Source: Amphirosellinia nigrospora (taxonomy: Eukaryota > Ascomycota > Sordariomycetes > Xylariales > Xylariaceae). Taken from it: 64,000 nt of DNA. The DNA is taken from the NCBI GenBank assembly GCA_004123355.1, contig SCHM01000002.1, positions 5,119,569-5,183,568 on the forward strand, read 5' to 3'. Of this stretch, positions 10,402 to 22,293 are shown piece by piece. Numbering within the stretch: the stretch's first letter is position 1; the number at the start of each line of letters is the position of its first letter. The translations under genes were made by a program, and so were the position numbers. A model generated the notes under the pieces. It did no database searches and was not told the origin of the DNA. It saw only the letters and a list, made by a program, of their open reading frames with translations.

Positions 10402-13400
10402 ATGGCGGTCGACATCGCCGAGGGCCAGGTCGAGCAGCACAATGTCCATGTCGTAACCGGCTCGGAACGGGACCGCGCTTCCTTACCCACGCCGACCACC
10501 TCCCCTCCTGCTGGCACTCTTCTGCCAAGCGCCATGGCCAACACGGTGAGCTTCGCTACGAGGTCGACTTCCTTTGCCATTCGCATGAGTACTGCCATCA
10601 GCGGTTACAGTATCAGTGCTGCCAAGATCACTGCTCTATCTAGCCTCGAACTTGGAAGACACGTACTCGACGGCATACTGAACAGGGCCGGCCGAGATGT
10701 CTTCGTCCGATCCCCCTCGGGACTCGCTCGTGCCGATGCCGAATCCATATTAGAGATGAGCTTGGAAAGCATGCATCAGACAATGTCCCGGCTCGTCTTC
10801 TGGACCGCGGCCGGTTTTCATACGCTTGGGGCTACCGTCTCCAGCGTTTCGGAAATATCCCAACTGTTTTGTTCTGTCCTTGACCAATTCTTCGGTTCAA
10901 CCGATTCCTCGAGGGCTATAGCGAGCATCATTACCCTCATCCGCCGAGAATTCCAGAACCCCGCAACCGGCGTGGAAGGTGAAAGAGTAGGGGTTATGGA
11001 TTTACTTCTTGGGCTATGTGGCCTCGCATATCTCCAGAACAGGTGCCGAAAGATGATGCAAGAAGAGTCTCGACGCTTAGGACAGGAAGAAATCATTTGG
11101 GATGTCATCGTCCTGAATGACGGAGAGCGCGTTGATACGCTTCAGGATGGCATTCGCACAGTCAACAGGGTCCAATCTTTAGGATCGGACGATGCAAACG
11201 ATGCGGGCCGCGCCATTGAACCTCAGGGTCTGAGGCGAGGTAGTCCTAATGAGGAAGAGGATGATCTACTCGAAGCCCAAATAGAAAAGCAGATTGTGAA
11301 GTCGCTGCCTGAGGGTGCGAGGGTATCCATTTCTATGTCCACTACAACTACCAAAATGGTGACAGTAGACATCATGGAGCATCGGGTTGTCTATCCCATC
11401 CTTCCCTAACCTTGGCCTCGTGCAAAGCGAAGTCAGCCATCCTCACCAGTCGTTTCGAAGCAGCTCGGGACAGGCGTCACACTACCGAGTTGTGTACAAA
11501 GTCAGCCGAAATACGGTACAGAACACGTCAGATGACAACCAGCGTGATATCAAGACGCGGTCTTCGATAGAGGAGCTTAATAATGAGCAGGGCAGAAAGT
11601 CAGTTTCACCTAGCCCTACCATCAAGAGACTTGATGCTCCTCCGCCTGTACCCCCGAAGCCTGCGCGTGCGACGCCTACGTCTTCGGTTAAAGGGCGTAA
11701 CAATGTTGCGAATGATGATCTTACGCGCCGATCGAAGTCCATGTCGGAGGAAGACTCTGCATCTAGGAATGGATCACCCAAGGAACTATCCTTTACGAAA
11801 TGGGTAGAAGGTGAGAATGACCGCACCGCAAACCAAAAAAACAAGGGCACCATTAGATGGCCTACGAAAACCTAAAGACCTTACTGTTCATGTGCCGCCA
11901 AGCGGTTCTGTGCCCCTGAACAAGAAGGCGCCCAAAAAACCAGATACGAACCAAACCAAGCGCGGTGAAAAAAAGACCGGCATCCGGGGTGTGCTGAAGA
12001 AAGGTTCTGCTTCAACATTTCCTGGCCTCCTAAGTCGTGAGTCAAGTTCAGACACGCTTACAGGTATCAAGCCAAAATCGAACATAAAACCTGCCCGAGC
12101 TAGCCAAAAACCTCCGCAGAATAAGCCCTCCACCCAACTTCCTAAACCCACAGTACCCGAGAGGAGCACTAGTATACCATTGAATCGCGAGGCCCCTCAA
12201 GCGCCCCAGCGAGGCAACCCGAACTTTTTCTCATCTAGAGATCTGGGGTCTTTGGGAAATACTGGACCTAATAAAGCGCCGGCTCGAACACCCCCGCCAC
12301 CAGTACGAGACCGCCGGCGGAACTCATTAGTATCTTTGACGGATACTATTTCCATTCACTCGTTTGAAAGCAGGTCGCCGTCACCACCTCGTCAGAACGA
12401 GGCATGCGCGAGTAGTAGCCCGGTAAAAAAAAAGCAAGCATTCGGTGCGGATTCAAGCACATTATCTCCTCAGCGAAACCGCCACCAGGCAGCTTCACGG
12501 CCGCCTAGCGTGTATACTCCGAGTATATATACACTTAAAACACACGATTCTGAAACCTCATTAGTTGTTTCTTCTTTCCACCCTAAAAGTGCTTATGGTG
12601 ATTCGATGGCTCTCGACTCCTCTGCGACAATCCGGAGAGGTCAGAGGGATGTTCCCTGATTTCCACTTCTTACGAAATATTACGCGGTACAGTCGATATG
12701 CGTCGGCCGTCTATGGGTACAACTTTCTCAAGCTCATGGGCATTTCGAAAGATCGGCCGACTCAAAACATAGCCGATGAGATTCATTACGATGTCCGTTC
12801 TTTTGCCCACCATGCGAAACTACCCCACGATAGTATTCTTCTCGCCTCTTTCGTTGATCCTCAAGGAGGCTCCGACTCCACTGGATCTACTGACACAGGT
12901 ATACCACTTGTTCATACTGTGGCTCTTGATGAAGAGTCTAGAGCGGTGGTCCTCACGTGTAGGGGACTCTAGGATTTGAAGACGTTCTTGCCGATATGAT
13001 GTGCGAGTATGACGATCTAACGTGGAGGGGTACGGCGTATAAGGTTCATAAAGGAATACACGCATCGGCACGGCGACTGCTGTATGGTGGTGACGGACGA
13101 GTACTGATCACCATCAAGGCAGCCTTAGAAGAATACCCTGATTACGGGCTAGTTCTGTGTGGTCATTCGTTAGGCGGCGCGGTCACTGCTCTGCTCGGCG
13201 TCATGTTGGCGGAGCCTTCAGTTGGTGGGACCGGATTCCTTACCTCGGCCGCAGAACATCCGAAACTTCTTGGCGATGTGGATTCACCGGGGACGCCAGC
13301 ATATATCTCTTTGCCATCTGGTAGGCCGATTCATGTCTATGCCTACGGGCCACCGGCCACCATGTCCCCTTCCCTCCAGCAAGCCACCAGGGGTCTTATA

Positions 13401-13901
13401 ACCAGTACGGTTCACGGCAACGATATGGTTCCCTACCTTTCGTTAGGGGTTCTGCATGACTTCCAAGCCCTCGCTCTGGCATTCAAAGGCGACAATAACG
13501 AAGCCAAGGCCGAAGTCAAGCGGCGCGTCTGGGCAGGGCTACGTTCGGGTCTCGCCGAGAAGTGGTATAGCAATCCGACGGAGCAATCGAACGAAGACGA
13601 TGAACATTGGGGCTTCGTCGCGTTGAAGACGCTACGCGTCAGCATGATGAGCTCTAAACTTCTCCCACCCGGTGAGGTTTTCAAAGTGGAGAGCACGTCC
13701 GTCATGAGAAGAGATGCGTTTACGCAAGAGACGATCGAAGACATCGGCAAGCCTGCTACAAGGATTGTGTTGAAATATATCCGAGATGTTGAGACTCATT
13801 TTAGGGAAGTACGTTTTGGCGCTAGCATGTTGACGGACCATAGCCCCGGGAGATATGAGGATTCGCTCAGACGGCTGACCCTTGGTGTCACGGAAGTTTA
13901 A
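10402..13901 (+). CDS. Class-3 lipase, diacylglycerol-lipase-like, with intron and indel breaks
   Basis: One long plus-strand gene of about 1,100 residues, read from ATG 10402 (MAVDIAEG). Residues 1 to about 320 are a helical N-terminal region. A basic, Ser/Pro-rich, probably disordered linker follows (11450-12640; PPPVPPKPAR, RTPPPPVRDRR). The C-terminal lipase domain starts at FPDFHFLRNITRYSRYASAV and has the nucleophile elbow GHSLGG at about 13161-13178 and HGNDMVPYLSLG as the probable acid-residue region. The frame changes four times. Between 11359 and 11473 an intron is likely (CTAAC at 11406), but its ends are uncertain. At 11811 a GTGAGA donor pairs with an acceptor at 11856 or 11877. 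At 12646-12648 a one-base gain or two-base loss lies in a GGG run. At 12966 one A is missing (CRG-T-LGFEDV). The domain resembles sn-1 diacylglycerol lipases; substrate unproven. Confidence 0.78.
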
Positions 13902-14154
13902 TGGATTTGGACCGTTGCGCTACTCTAATATTTTATTTGCGAATTTAAAATGCTTATAGTTAAGATCCGGCCATGAAGAAATTTGGGAAGATTCATCCTG
14001 GGAGCTTCTATACACTAGTCGCATATATAGAGACCGCCATTTTGTAATATTTAGTAATTAAGAAGTGGAAACCAACAAACCCAAAAATATTAATTTCGCA
14101 AAATTTGCATGCTATATACATTTATCCATCTTTATTTGTTTTTAAAGACTCTTC

Positions 14155-15154
14155 TCACTTAACAGGCAAAATTCTCCCCTCGTCATCATAAAACAACTCT
14201 TTAACCTTGACATTCCTCAAATGCGTCACGCCCTGACTAATCTCACAATCATGATGGAAAAGCCACCATCGATCCTGGAATTCTACGATGGAGTGATGTG
14301 TAGTCCACCCCAGCACAGGCTCCAGTATGCGCCCGGCATACGTAAAAGGACCAAGAGGGGAGTCCCCGATCGCATAGACGAGGTAGTGCGAGTCGCCAGT
14401 GGAGTAGCTGAAGTAGAACTTATCCCCACGCTTATGCATCCACGCGGCCTCGAAGAAGCGCCTGTCGTGGTCGTCGGCGGGGATCGGCTCCCCTGTCTCA
14501 GGCGCCAGGATCACGAGGTCCTGTGCCGGGGATGCGAAATGTCGCATATCGCTCGCTAGCGGAGCTACCTTGGGAAAGAGCGCGATCTTGTCTTCACCGG
14601 AAGGTTCCTTGGGGCCAGACCACGCCTCGTCAAACGCCGGGGCGCCGTGCGCGTCCGTCTCGCCGCCCTGGAAGCACTGCAGCTGCCCACCCCAGAGGCC
14701 GCCGAAGTAGAGATACGCGGCCCCGGTGTCCGGGTCTACGAACGACGCGGGGTCGACGCTGAACGAGCCCGGTATAGGCGCCGGGTCCGCCGTGAATGGG
14801 CCCGCGGGCGCCTCGCCAACAGCTACGCCGATGCGGAAGACGCCGGCCGCGTCTCGCGCCGGGAAGTAGAGGTAGTACCGCCCGTCGCGGAACGCGGCGT
14901 CAGGCGCCCAGAGCTGCTTCGAGGCCCACGGCACGTCCTCAACCCGCAGCACAGCGCCGTGGTCGGTTACGGCGTAGGGGGTTCTAGGGAGCTCGTGGAG
15001 AATACGTGGTAGTCTTCCATGGCGAAGTGGTCCCCGTTGTCGTTGAAGGGCACGTCTGATTCGCGGTCGTGCGAGGGGTAGATGTATACTTTCCCCTCGA
15101 AGACGTGCGCGGACGGGTCCGCGGTGTAGATGTGGGTTATTAGGGGGGTGTCAT
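14155..15154 (-). CDS. Glycoside hydrolase family 43 protein, cytosolic, with two one-base frame breaks
   Basis: Read from ATG 15154 to the stop at 14155, about 333 residues once two one-base losses are allowed for. One is in the C run right after the start (plus strand G6 at 15143-15148), the other in the run at plus 14977-14981 (SLEPP|YAVTDHG). Single-domain five-blade propeller features of GH43 are visible: the catalytic base Asp13 in HIYTADPSAH, the pKa-modulating Asp in SVDPASFVDPD, the acid Glu in FFEAAWMHK, and WAPDAAFRDGRYYLYF and VLGWTTHHSIVEF. No signal peptide is present, so it probably acts inside the cell on short xylo- or arabino-oligosaccharides. That fits a sugar-catabolic setting but is inference. 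A longer open frame continues upstream of 15154 but has no ATG and reads as low-complexity sequence, so it is not used. Confidence 0.83.
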
Positions 15155-15988
15155 TTTTGTTGCTGTTTGTTTCTTTTTTTTTTCTCTTTTTTAGAAAAAT
15201 TGCTGGGAAAGTAATTGTCGATGGAGGTTTGGCGTTGGTAGCAGTGTTAGTTTTGCAATCAGAGTGCCTATTTTTGGGTTGTTTCCCGTCTGCTGTTTTA
15301 GCTCTGGCAACTAGGAAGGGCAAAAAAGTATCGTGAGGTGGGGTCCTTGGTGTTGAGGGGTTCCGGCGTCTCACTCTCCTAGCCTCAATATGAAGGGTTA
15401 CAGCGCGGCCCTAATAACTGCAGCGCAAGGAATTCTCTTTATGCTGCGTCGAATCAAAGCTCCCTTTTATATGATGAGAGTAACCCTCCCCAGTCGCGCG
15501 GTTTATCGACGGCAAAAAGTCGACACTCGATCCCCGGCATCGTCCTCCGCAATCCCCCATTTATCCCTATTTACCCGGCCGCGGTCCAAACGGCCAAGTC
15601 TGTCCTCGACCCACCACTTGCGCGTAGCAGGAGGGCTAGAATCCCGAGGTCTCGGCTCACTAGTGTGTCGTGTTACCTTAGATTAATACTTTGCGTTGCA
15701 TTGTCTTTTTCGTATGTGAATGCGGCTTTGGTAACTTAGCAAAAGTGTTTTACGAGTCGGCTGATTTTTGACAATCTGGCTTAGACTGCAACGCCCAGTA
15801 CATAGATTGATCTTGTATGAGGAGTTCAGACACCAAACAGAGATGGAAAAGAGGCCACAAATGAATACTCAACCTTACACGACATTTCTACCTATTAGAA
15901 GAACAAAGTTGGGTTCTGTTGACAAGTCGAATATGGTATAACACGACAAGCTCACTCAAACCATAACGGACTGCCCACCATTCCTCTC
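15155..15988. other. Intergenic, no gene seen
   Basis: Between the GH43 start and the 3' end of the F-box gene. It includes a T-rich run near 15172-15192 in the GH43 leader. No recognisable coding or RNA feature. Confidence 0.45.
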
Positions 15989-16794
15989 CTAGGCGCTCAA
16001 ATAGATGAACCGTTGTGCAAAGTCTATCTGTTCCTTTGACATCATCATTCCGTCAATAAAACAACTACCAGGATATTTCATACCCTTAATCAAATCTACC
16101 CCTTTCGCAACCTCAGAAAGGAGCTTAGGGTGATCCCAATCCCAATTCTCCTCTCCCTCTTGATCCGAAATATGCACGTTCTGGTCTTCAGACACCCCCG
16201 CGAATGCGAAGTTTGTTCGCGTCTTCGGATCCCAGAAAAAGGTGAAATTAGAAATACGAGATGTGGCGGTGCTTACACCGTCATCGTAAAGCATGCCCAT
16301 CGTGAGATTTAGGTCTCTCCCATCCGGACCCTGGCAGCCGAAATCCGATAAGGTGAGCTGCCAGAAAGCTCCCGCGTCTAGAACGAGGCCCCACGATGTC
16401 TCCCAACGCCACACGCCCATCGATCTCACCGGGGGCTGCTGTACCAGCATGCGTCGCCAAGAGGCGCCCTCGCGCATGAGAGCATCGCGGCGCCCGTGCT
16501 CGCCACCTTTTGCGATTGGCAATTGGTGAAAGGATTCTCGGGTGTGCACGGCGCCGTCGAAAAACAGGCCAAAGGTCTGGACAAGAAGGGGGTTCAATAT
16601 TGGCTCAGCCCCTCCTTTCTTGTCCTCGGTCGGAAGAATAGCGACTCTTGGATGGCCGGTACTGAGTTTATAACCGTGTGCCACGAATGGCTCACGCGTT
16701 GAGCGCTAGTTAGAAGAGTGCGAATGTCGCATTGGAGCAAAATGAGTTGAAATAACTCGGGTGTATTGAAGACGGCCTGTACCGCTGATGACAT
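15989..16794 (-). CDS. F-box-like protein with one frame break
   Basis: From ATG 16794 (MSSAVQAVFNTPELFQLILLQ) to the stop at 15989, 268 residues if one missing base near 16628 is allowed (FFRP|EDKKGG). Residues about 10-56 match the fungal F-box pattern: TPELFQLILLQCDIRTLLTSAQRVSHSWHTVINSVPAIQESLFFRP, here given only as the stretch from TPEL to FFRP. The tail begins NPLLVQTF, as in a large family of ascomycete F-box proteins of unknown target. F-box proteins link SKP1-cullin ubiquitin ligases to substrates. The C-terminal half has no recognised substrate-binding repeat. The only break is a single base in a CC/CCC context, like those in neighbouring genes. Confidence 0.72.
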
Positions 16795-17168
16795 CGTGTA
16801 CTCAGAGGTGAAGGTTGGTCGTGGCGCAATACAGGTTGCAAGAAACTGAGGAAGGGGTGGGGTAAGCTCTTATTTAGGGCAGATTCTAGGCAACAACGCC
16901 GGGTTTTTCTAAAGTAATTGCTAATAATGGCCGTTTTTTTTTTTGAAAATCTGTATTTCATAGGTGAAAACCTCTTGATGCGTGCATGGCCTAGAGAGAC
17001 TAAAATCCCTTTGGCTCAAGGAGTCAAATTTGCTACTATTCGCTAAACCCCTTGTAACGGGCATGGAGGCTTGCGGTGGTGCAGCTCTGGGGTTAACACA
17101 CTCGCCGCTGATGCTATCATTTCTCTATAATACAACAACCGGCCTATTGACAAATCCTGCTTGATTGT
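16795..17168. other. Intergenic, no gene seen
   Basis: 374 bases between the F-box start and the 3' end of the aldehyde dehydrogenase. A small plus-strand open frame at 16982-17164 has no family resemblance. Confidence 0.45.
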
Positions 17169-18722
17169 CTATAGATGGGCGTATATCGTATTGATACCTC
17201 CCGTCACAACCATTTTAATAGTTGTGTATTCGTCAATGCCGTATTTGCTACCTTCCCGGCCCATACCTGAATGCTTAACACCCCCGAATCTAGAAAATAA
17301 TCAGTCTCTTCTCACTGCATCAAAGCCTAGGTGGTAATTATCGACTTACGGTGCTGGGGCATCCGAAATTACACCTGTGTTCACCGCTACCATGCCAAAT
17401 TCTAACCGTTCCGATACGCGATGTGTCCTAGCTAAATCGCTCGTCATGAGATAAGATGCTAATCCTACCTCGGATCTGTTGGCGGCATTGACTACCTCAT
17501 CCTCTGTTGAGAACCTGATCAAAGCTGCCAGTGGTCCGAATGTCTCCTCCGAGATTATTTTCATTGAGGAGTTCACATCCCCAAGAACAGTCAGGTCGAA
17601 GAAATTCCTTCCTAAGTGATGGAGTCGCTTGCCACCGAGTAAGATCGTGGCATTCTTCTCAACAGCATCATTGACATGCTCTTCGACCTTTGTTACACCA
17701 GTAGTCAAGGGGCCGTGTGTGACGCCGGTATCAGCCCCGTTACCAACGCGGAATTTCCTGACTTCCTCTACTAATTTCGAACTAAAGCGATCATAGATCC
17801 CGTCTTGTACATAGATTCGGTTTACGCAGACGCAAGTCTGACCTGTTACCTTGAATTTGCTGAAGAGTACGCTTTGGATGGCTTGTTCCAGGTCGGCGTC
17901 GTCAAAGACGATGAAAGGGGCATTGCCGCCGAGCTCGAGACTCAGCTTTTTTAGCGTATCGCTCGATTGCTTCATCAGAATCTTCCCCACCCTGGTAGAA
18001 CCTGTGAATGAAATCTTCTTGACTATGTCTGATTGACACATCGCTAAACCCAGCTGAGGAGTGCTCTCAAGCGCAGTGACGACGTTCAAAACTCCCTTTG
18101 GAAGACCTGCATGTCCTGCGATCTGGGCAAGAGCGTTCATGGAGAAGGGAGTGAGACCATCTGACTTGACCACTACTGTGCATCCGGCCGCGAGAGCCGC
18201 AGCAACTTTGCGAGCGGCCATGGCCATGGGGAAGTTCCAAGGGACGATCAAACCGCATACGCCTATTGGCTGCTTAAGGACATGAGTGCGGAAGCTTGGA
18301 TTTGTATGCGGGATAACATCTCCGTAGATTCGAGGGGCTTCCTCGCTGAACCATTCGAAGAAGCTTGCCGAGAACAACACCTCGCCATCGGCATCGCCTT
18401 TCGCCTTGCCATTCTCGGCAGTGATAATAGTGCTCAGATCGTCCTTGTTATCGATCAAGAGCTCAAAAATACGTCGCAGGATACGACCACGCTGTCTACC
18501 AGATTGAGCGCGCCACGAAGGAAACGCTCCGGAGGCCGCTTGGATTGCGTCTTGGAGGTCATCCGTGGTTGACTCTGGACAGGTTCCAATGAGATTCTCA
18601 GAGGCGGGGTTATAGATATCGAAAGTAGCATTGAATTTTGATGGCACCCATGACCCGTCAATGAAGTTGTTACCCACGAAGAGACTAGGGTCTTTTAGAG
18701 AGTGAGCAAATACAGGCGCCAT
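17169..18722 (-). CDS. Succinate-semialdehyde dehydrogenase-type aldehyde dehydrogenase
   Basis: Two exons, 18722-17350 and 17289-17169, with a 60-nt intron (GTAAGT...TTTTCTAG), give 497 residues and an intact frame. ALDH features: [12 protein letters not shown] with the catalytic Asn163, Lys186, FTGSTRVG at 239-246, Glu263 in LELGGN, the nucleophile Cys297 in [15 protein letters not shown] and the C-terminal [21 protein letters not shown]. The Cys-Val-Cys at 297-299 matches the redox-switch loop of SSADH enzymes. The NAD(P)-binding KPAE motif reads KSDG here, so the usual glutamate is absent. The family oxidises succinate semialdehyde to succinate in GABA breakdown, but related fungal enzymes take other aldehydes. 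It is divergent from the Zn2Cys6 regulator, which may control it. Confidence 0.88.
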
Positions 18723-19576
18723 TGTAGCTGCGAGGTTTGCGAGCTAAGCGGAGACGGCCATTTGGCCAGCAGATACATGGGCGGCGCCGCATTCTGGAAA
18801 AGGTAACAATGTTTTATATATATCAACAGTTCTGACCGAACTACAATACTTTTGAAGCTCCCTTGGGTATGAACACATACTGTAGTAGTAGTACTGACTG
18901 AAAGACGGAGATTGGGTTTCGCATCGCTGGTGCAATGACAGGGATCGGAACAGTCCCCGATCCCTGCAACTTCTGCTAGGCGCAGTTCACAAGAACACCC
19001 ATCACGATAAAGCCATCAGAGATATCATGACTCAACTGATCTATTGTAAATCCAGGTTAGACAATAGCTAGATATACATGTAGTATATGACAAGCGACAA
19101 AATTTAAAGCCCTCCAAATCGAGTTTTAGGTATGTCATCCTAAATAGCTAGGGTCACATGAACGCAATTATAGCGGCTCGTTATGAGATCTTTCTATGTG
19201 TTCACGCACTATCGTCTTAATAGTTCATGTTGCTTGGAGATAACGTGATAAGATGTGACGCTGCAAACGATTTCCGGCGCTACGCCGTCGTCAACGCGTA
19301 ATGAATTCTCAAGGGATCTATGCACGATCTATTGTTGGTGCCAGAGGGTGGGTGCCCAGATATGAGAATGCGGGGAAACCCACGCGGCTTCAAGATCGAC
19401 TTCATCGACGATACCAAGGAAAGTCGACACAACATCATCTTCTACCTTTTCATGAGTTGCGTCTTCCTTTAGTTGTAATATTCGACTTAATTGAGATTTC
19501 TATTGCTTCCGATGTTCTTGCCACACATCGAATTCCGGGCAAGACGAAATACATCTTATCTTTTCGGTTAGTTGAT
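18723..19576. promoter_or_regulatory. Divergent promoter region of the aldehyde dehydrogenase and Zn2Cys6 regulator
   Basis: 854 bases between the two divergent starts. It holds the perfect inverted repeat annotated at 18939-18966. A plus-strand open frame from 19301 overlaps the regulator's first exon and has no ATG-based coding support of its own. Confidence 0.5.
18939..18966. promoter_or_regulatory. Inverted repeat, candidate CGG-N8-CCG binding site
   Basis: CAGGGATCGG at 18939-18948 is repeated inverted, without mismatch, as CCGATCCCTG at 18957-18966, with an 8-base spacer. The inner bases form CGG-N8-CCG, the shape of site bound by Zn2Cys6 dimers. It lies 217 bases upstream of the aldehyde dehydrogenase start, and a Zn2Cys6 gene starts on the other side. 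Function is inferred. Confidence 0.4.
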
Positions 19577-22293
19577 ATGCAAGCCAACCGCAAACCCAGA
19601 AGAGTAGTAAATGCGTATGAGGACCCATTCCCTTTTGACGTCTGAGATTGCCTTCTCACCACCCGAGTAGATGTATTGCGTGTCGGCAGAGTAAAATTAA
19701 GTGTTCGGGGGAAGAGCCGTGCTGGAGCTGTCGGAGACGCATGGTTAAGTGTCGATATGCGGAAGTGGGTAATAAGGTCACAGTACAGGAAAGGTTCGTC
19801 ACTCGAATAATGCCAAGAACTTCCTCTTCGAAGATACTAATAAGTCTAGTTATCTCCAACAACTGCAAAAGCAGGCACAGGCCGCACAACAGCAGCAGCG
19901 GCAGCAGCAGCAGGAACAGGGACTACAGCAACACTCCAGGAGTCCAACCCAACGCCCTAATACCGCAACTACTACTGCCTCTTCCTCTTCTTCTTTTTCC
20001 TCTTCTTCATCACCTCCTTCTGCTGCTACTTATTCAGCGGGGCCTAAAGATGGTACTACGTGTATGTTCGCATGTGGGATAAAGCATCGATGGGTGGACT
20101 GAAGCTGACATGGCCACATAGCAACGTCAGACCTTCTTCGGCCAGATCCTTTATCAAGTATAGCTCCTGATCTTGTAGTCAACGAGGCGCCCAGTATATG
20201 GATGACTCCGTTGATAAGTCCGTTCGAAACACCATCAACGACTAAAAACACTGATCCGAATAAGCGCAAATGGAGTGAGTCTACAATTCTACCGCCCAAG
20301 CCCATGTCACTGATATAATCTCGATAGTATGGCTAGCGCGGTGGTCAACTTGGTCCTTTACAGCGCGGCTTGCTATATTAATGTCTACTAAACTTGACAT
20401 TCAGACGTCTGAAAATACGTTTAGTCTTTTCGAAGGAAATAGTTGCAAGTTGAACAGCTACAACTTACGGTGGGAGGCAGCCAACTCGAACGAGGTCCCA
20501 AATACGACCGGACTGCCATCTATGGATCACGCTCTATATCTTTTTGATACTGTTAGATTCCACCTGGGTCACAGATTTCGTTTTTTTGATCCGGAATTCG
20601 CGTCTCATATTCAACAATTTTATCAGTACAGTCCTGATGAGCAAGCAGCAGAGTCTCGTCTATGGTTTGTACAATTTCTTTTGGTAATAGCGTTTGGGAA
20701 TGCTTTTCTTTCAAGATCGAAAACCACAAACGGTCCGGCTGGTTCAAGTTTCTTCCTGCGCGCCATGTCCTTAATGCCCCATCAAGGTGACATGTGGAAG
20801 GAGAGTACGTTGTCAATTGAGGCTATGGCATTGGCCGGACTTTACTTGTACTCCGTGGATCAACGAGAGACAGCTCATATATTCGTAAGCTCAACATCAT
20901 CATCCTCCAGATTATTGACATGCTGCTGATCAAACTTCGTGTCTGCGCAGCTTGGGCATGCTATGCGTATAGCACAGTTAGAGGGTTTCACACGGACCTT
21001 CCGCAAGAAGAACTTGGCGAAGAAGCAGTGGTCCGGTGCCGCAATACCTGGTGGACCTTATACATCATGGACAGACACTTTTCCTCTTCGTTGGGACTAC
21101 CTATGTCGGTATCGGACGATGATATATCTGCACCGTTACCTCCGGCACTCGAATCTTCATCCGAGAATTCCACTTTAAGCATTCAGGTCAAATTAGCGCA
21201 CGCGCATACTCTGATATTGAAGAGTAACCCTGCCTACTGATGATCCCGAATCTCATTAAAAAGCGGTAAGCTAACTTTTTGATCATGTAGGTCTCTATAA
21301 AACCGAGAAAACCCAACTTGGGCCCTTTCTAGAAATGACGAGGTCAATACTCCAAGCGATGGCCGAGCGTGCCGTGGAGATTGAACGGATTATACATCTC
21401 ACGTTTCGAAATTCCGCTCATACTATGTCTAAGGGAACGCGCCATATAACTCTTCTATATCACCAAGTTTGTTATTTCAGTCGATTTTCCACGCCGCTTC
21501 TATCGCTCATATTGACTGCAGTGCGTATTGTTAGCCACACGACCTCTACTACTCTCGATACTCCAGGGCCGGCTGGATAGTCTCGGTCAAGTCGAGGCGG
21601 ATTGGCAAGTCTTCCTCCTCTCGACAACAACCTTGATATCTGCCGGCATCAAGTCGGCGGTCAAGATACTTCAGATTTTGACCCTGGAGGACAGCCTTCT
21701 TGGTAAGCCGACAGCCCCCGAAATTTACTACGGCAAAGGCTCACGTGATAGAAACATTCCTTCCATTTGATCTCGAGTTCGCATACCAGGCTGGCCTCTT
21801 CTTGACTATGGCGAATGCTCTTTTCCCAAATGTGTCTGAAGGCCAGTCCTACGAGGACACTGCATACGTCGTGCTAGATGAAATGCGTAGTCACGGTAAC
21901 AAAATTGCAGAGGCTCGGAAGGTAGACTTGCTGCACCTCAAAAGCTTGTTCGAAGAACTAGCTAAACGAGCTCAGCAGCAAGGAATCAGGACACTTACAC
22001 TGGATACCCCTACCGCCCATGAGAGAACGGAGATAAACATCACAGAGGAGCCAAACCAACAGGACCAAGGTAGAGAGTTTGAGATGGATTCGGAGCTAGA
22101 GAACGTGCCACTGATGGAAATTTCAGAGTATCCTTCAGCGTTTGGAACCCAAGGAATGAGCAATGATCAGCTACTCGATAGTATTGGGATATCATCGGAC
22201 GAATTCCTCGCCATCGTGGATCAGATTGGATTACCAGACCAACTTTGTACGGGTCAGTGCAATACCGGCAACGAATGGGACCTTAATGCATAA
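19577..22293 (+). CDS. Zn2Cys6 transcription factor, nine exons, one frame break
   Basis: Exons 19577-19614, 19671-19793, 19850-20061, 20122-20274, 20328-20884, 20951-21223, 21291-21466, 21522-21702 and 21752-22293; introns 49-67 nt with good donors (GTATGA, GTATGT, GTGAGT, GTAAGC and others). The phases agree and give about 751 residues if one missing base in the GGG at 20983-20985 is allowed (QLEG|FHTDLPQEEL). The zinc cluster is C14, C17, C24, C30, C33 and C40, spaced C-x2-C-x6-C-x5-C-x2-C-x6-C. A Gln-rich coiled-coil-like linker (YLQQLQKQ, then poly-Q) and a Ser-rich stretch follow. The middle holds the fungal-specific domain (HAMRIAQLEG, RCRNTWWTLYIMDRHFSSSLG, LLYHQCVLLATRPLLL). The ATG at 19577 is chosen because splicing joins RRVVNA to the first cysteine. 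It is nuclear, and may regulate the divergent aldehyde dehydrogenase. Confidence 0.87.

Noticed and set aside
14967-15374. N-terminal extension of GH43 upstream of 15154
   Set aside because: It has no ATG and reads as low-complexity Lys/Asn/Thr sequence. The ATG at 15154 with one missing C gives a conventional GH43 start.
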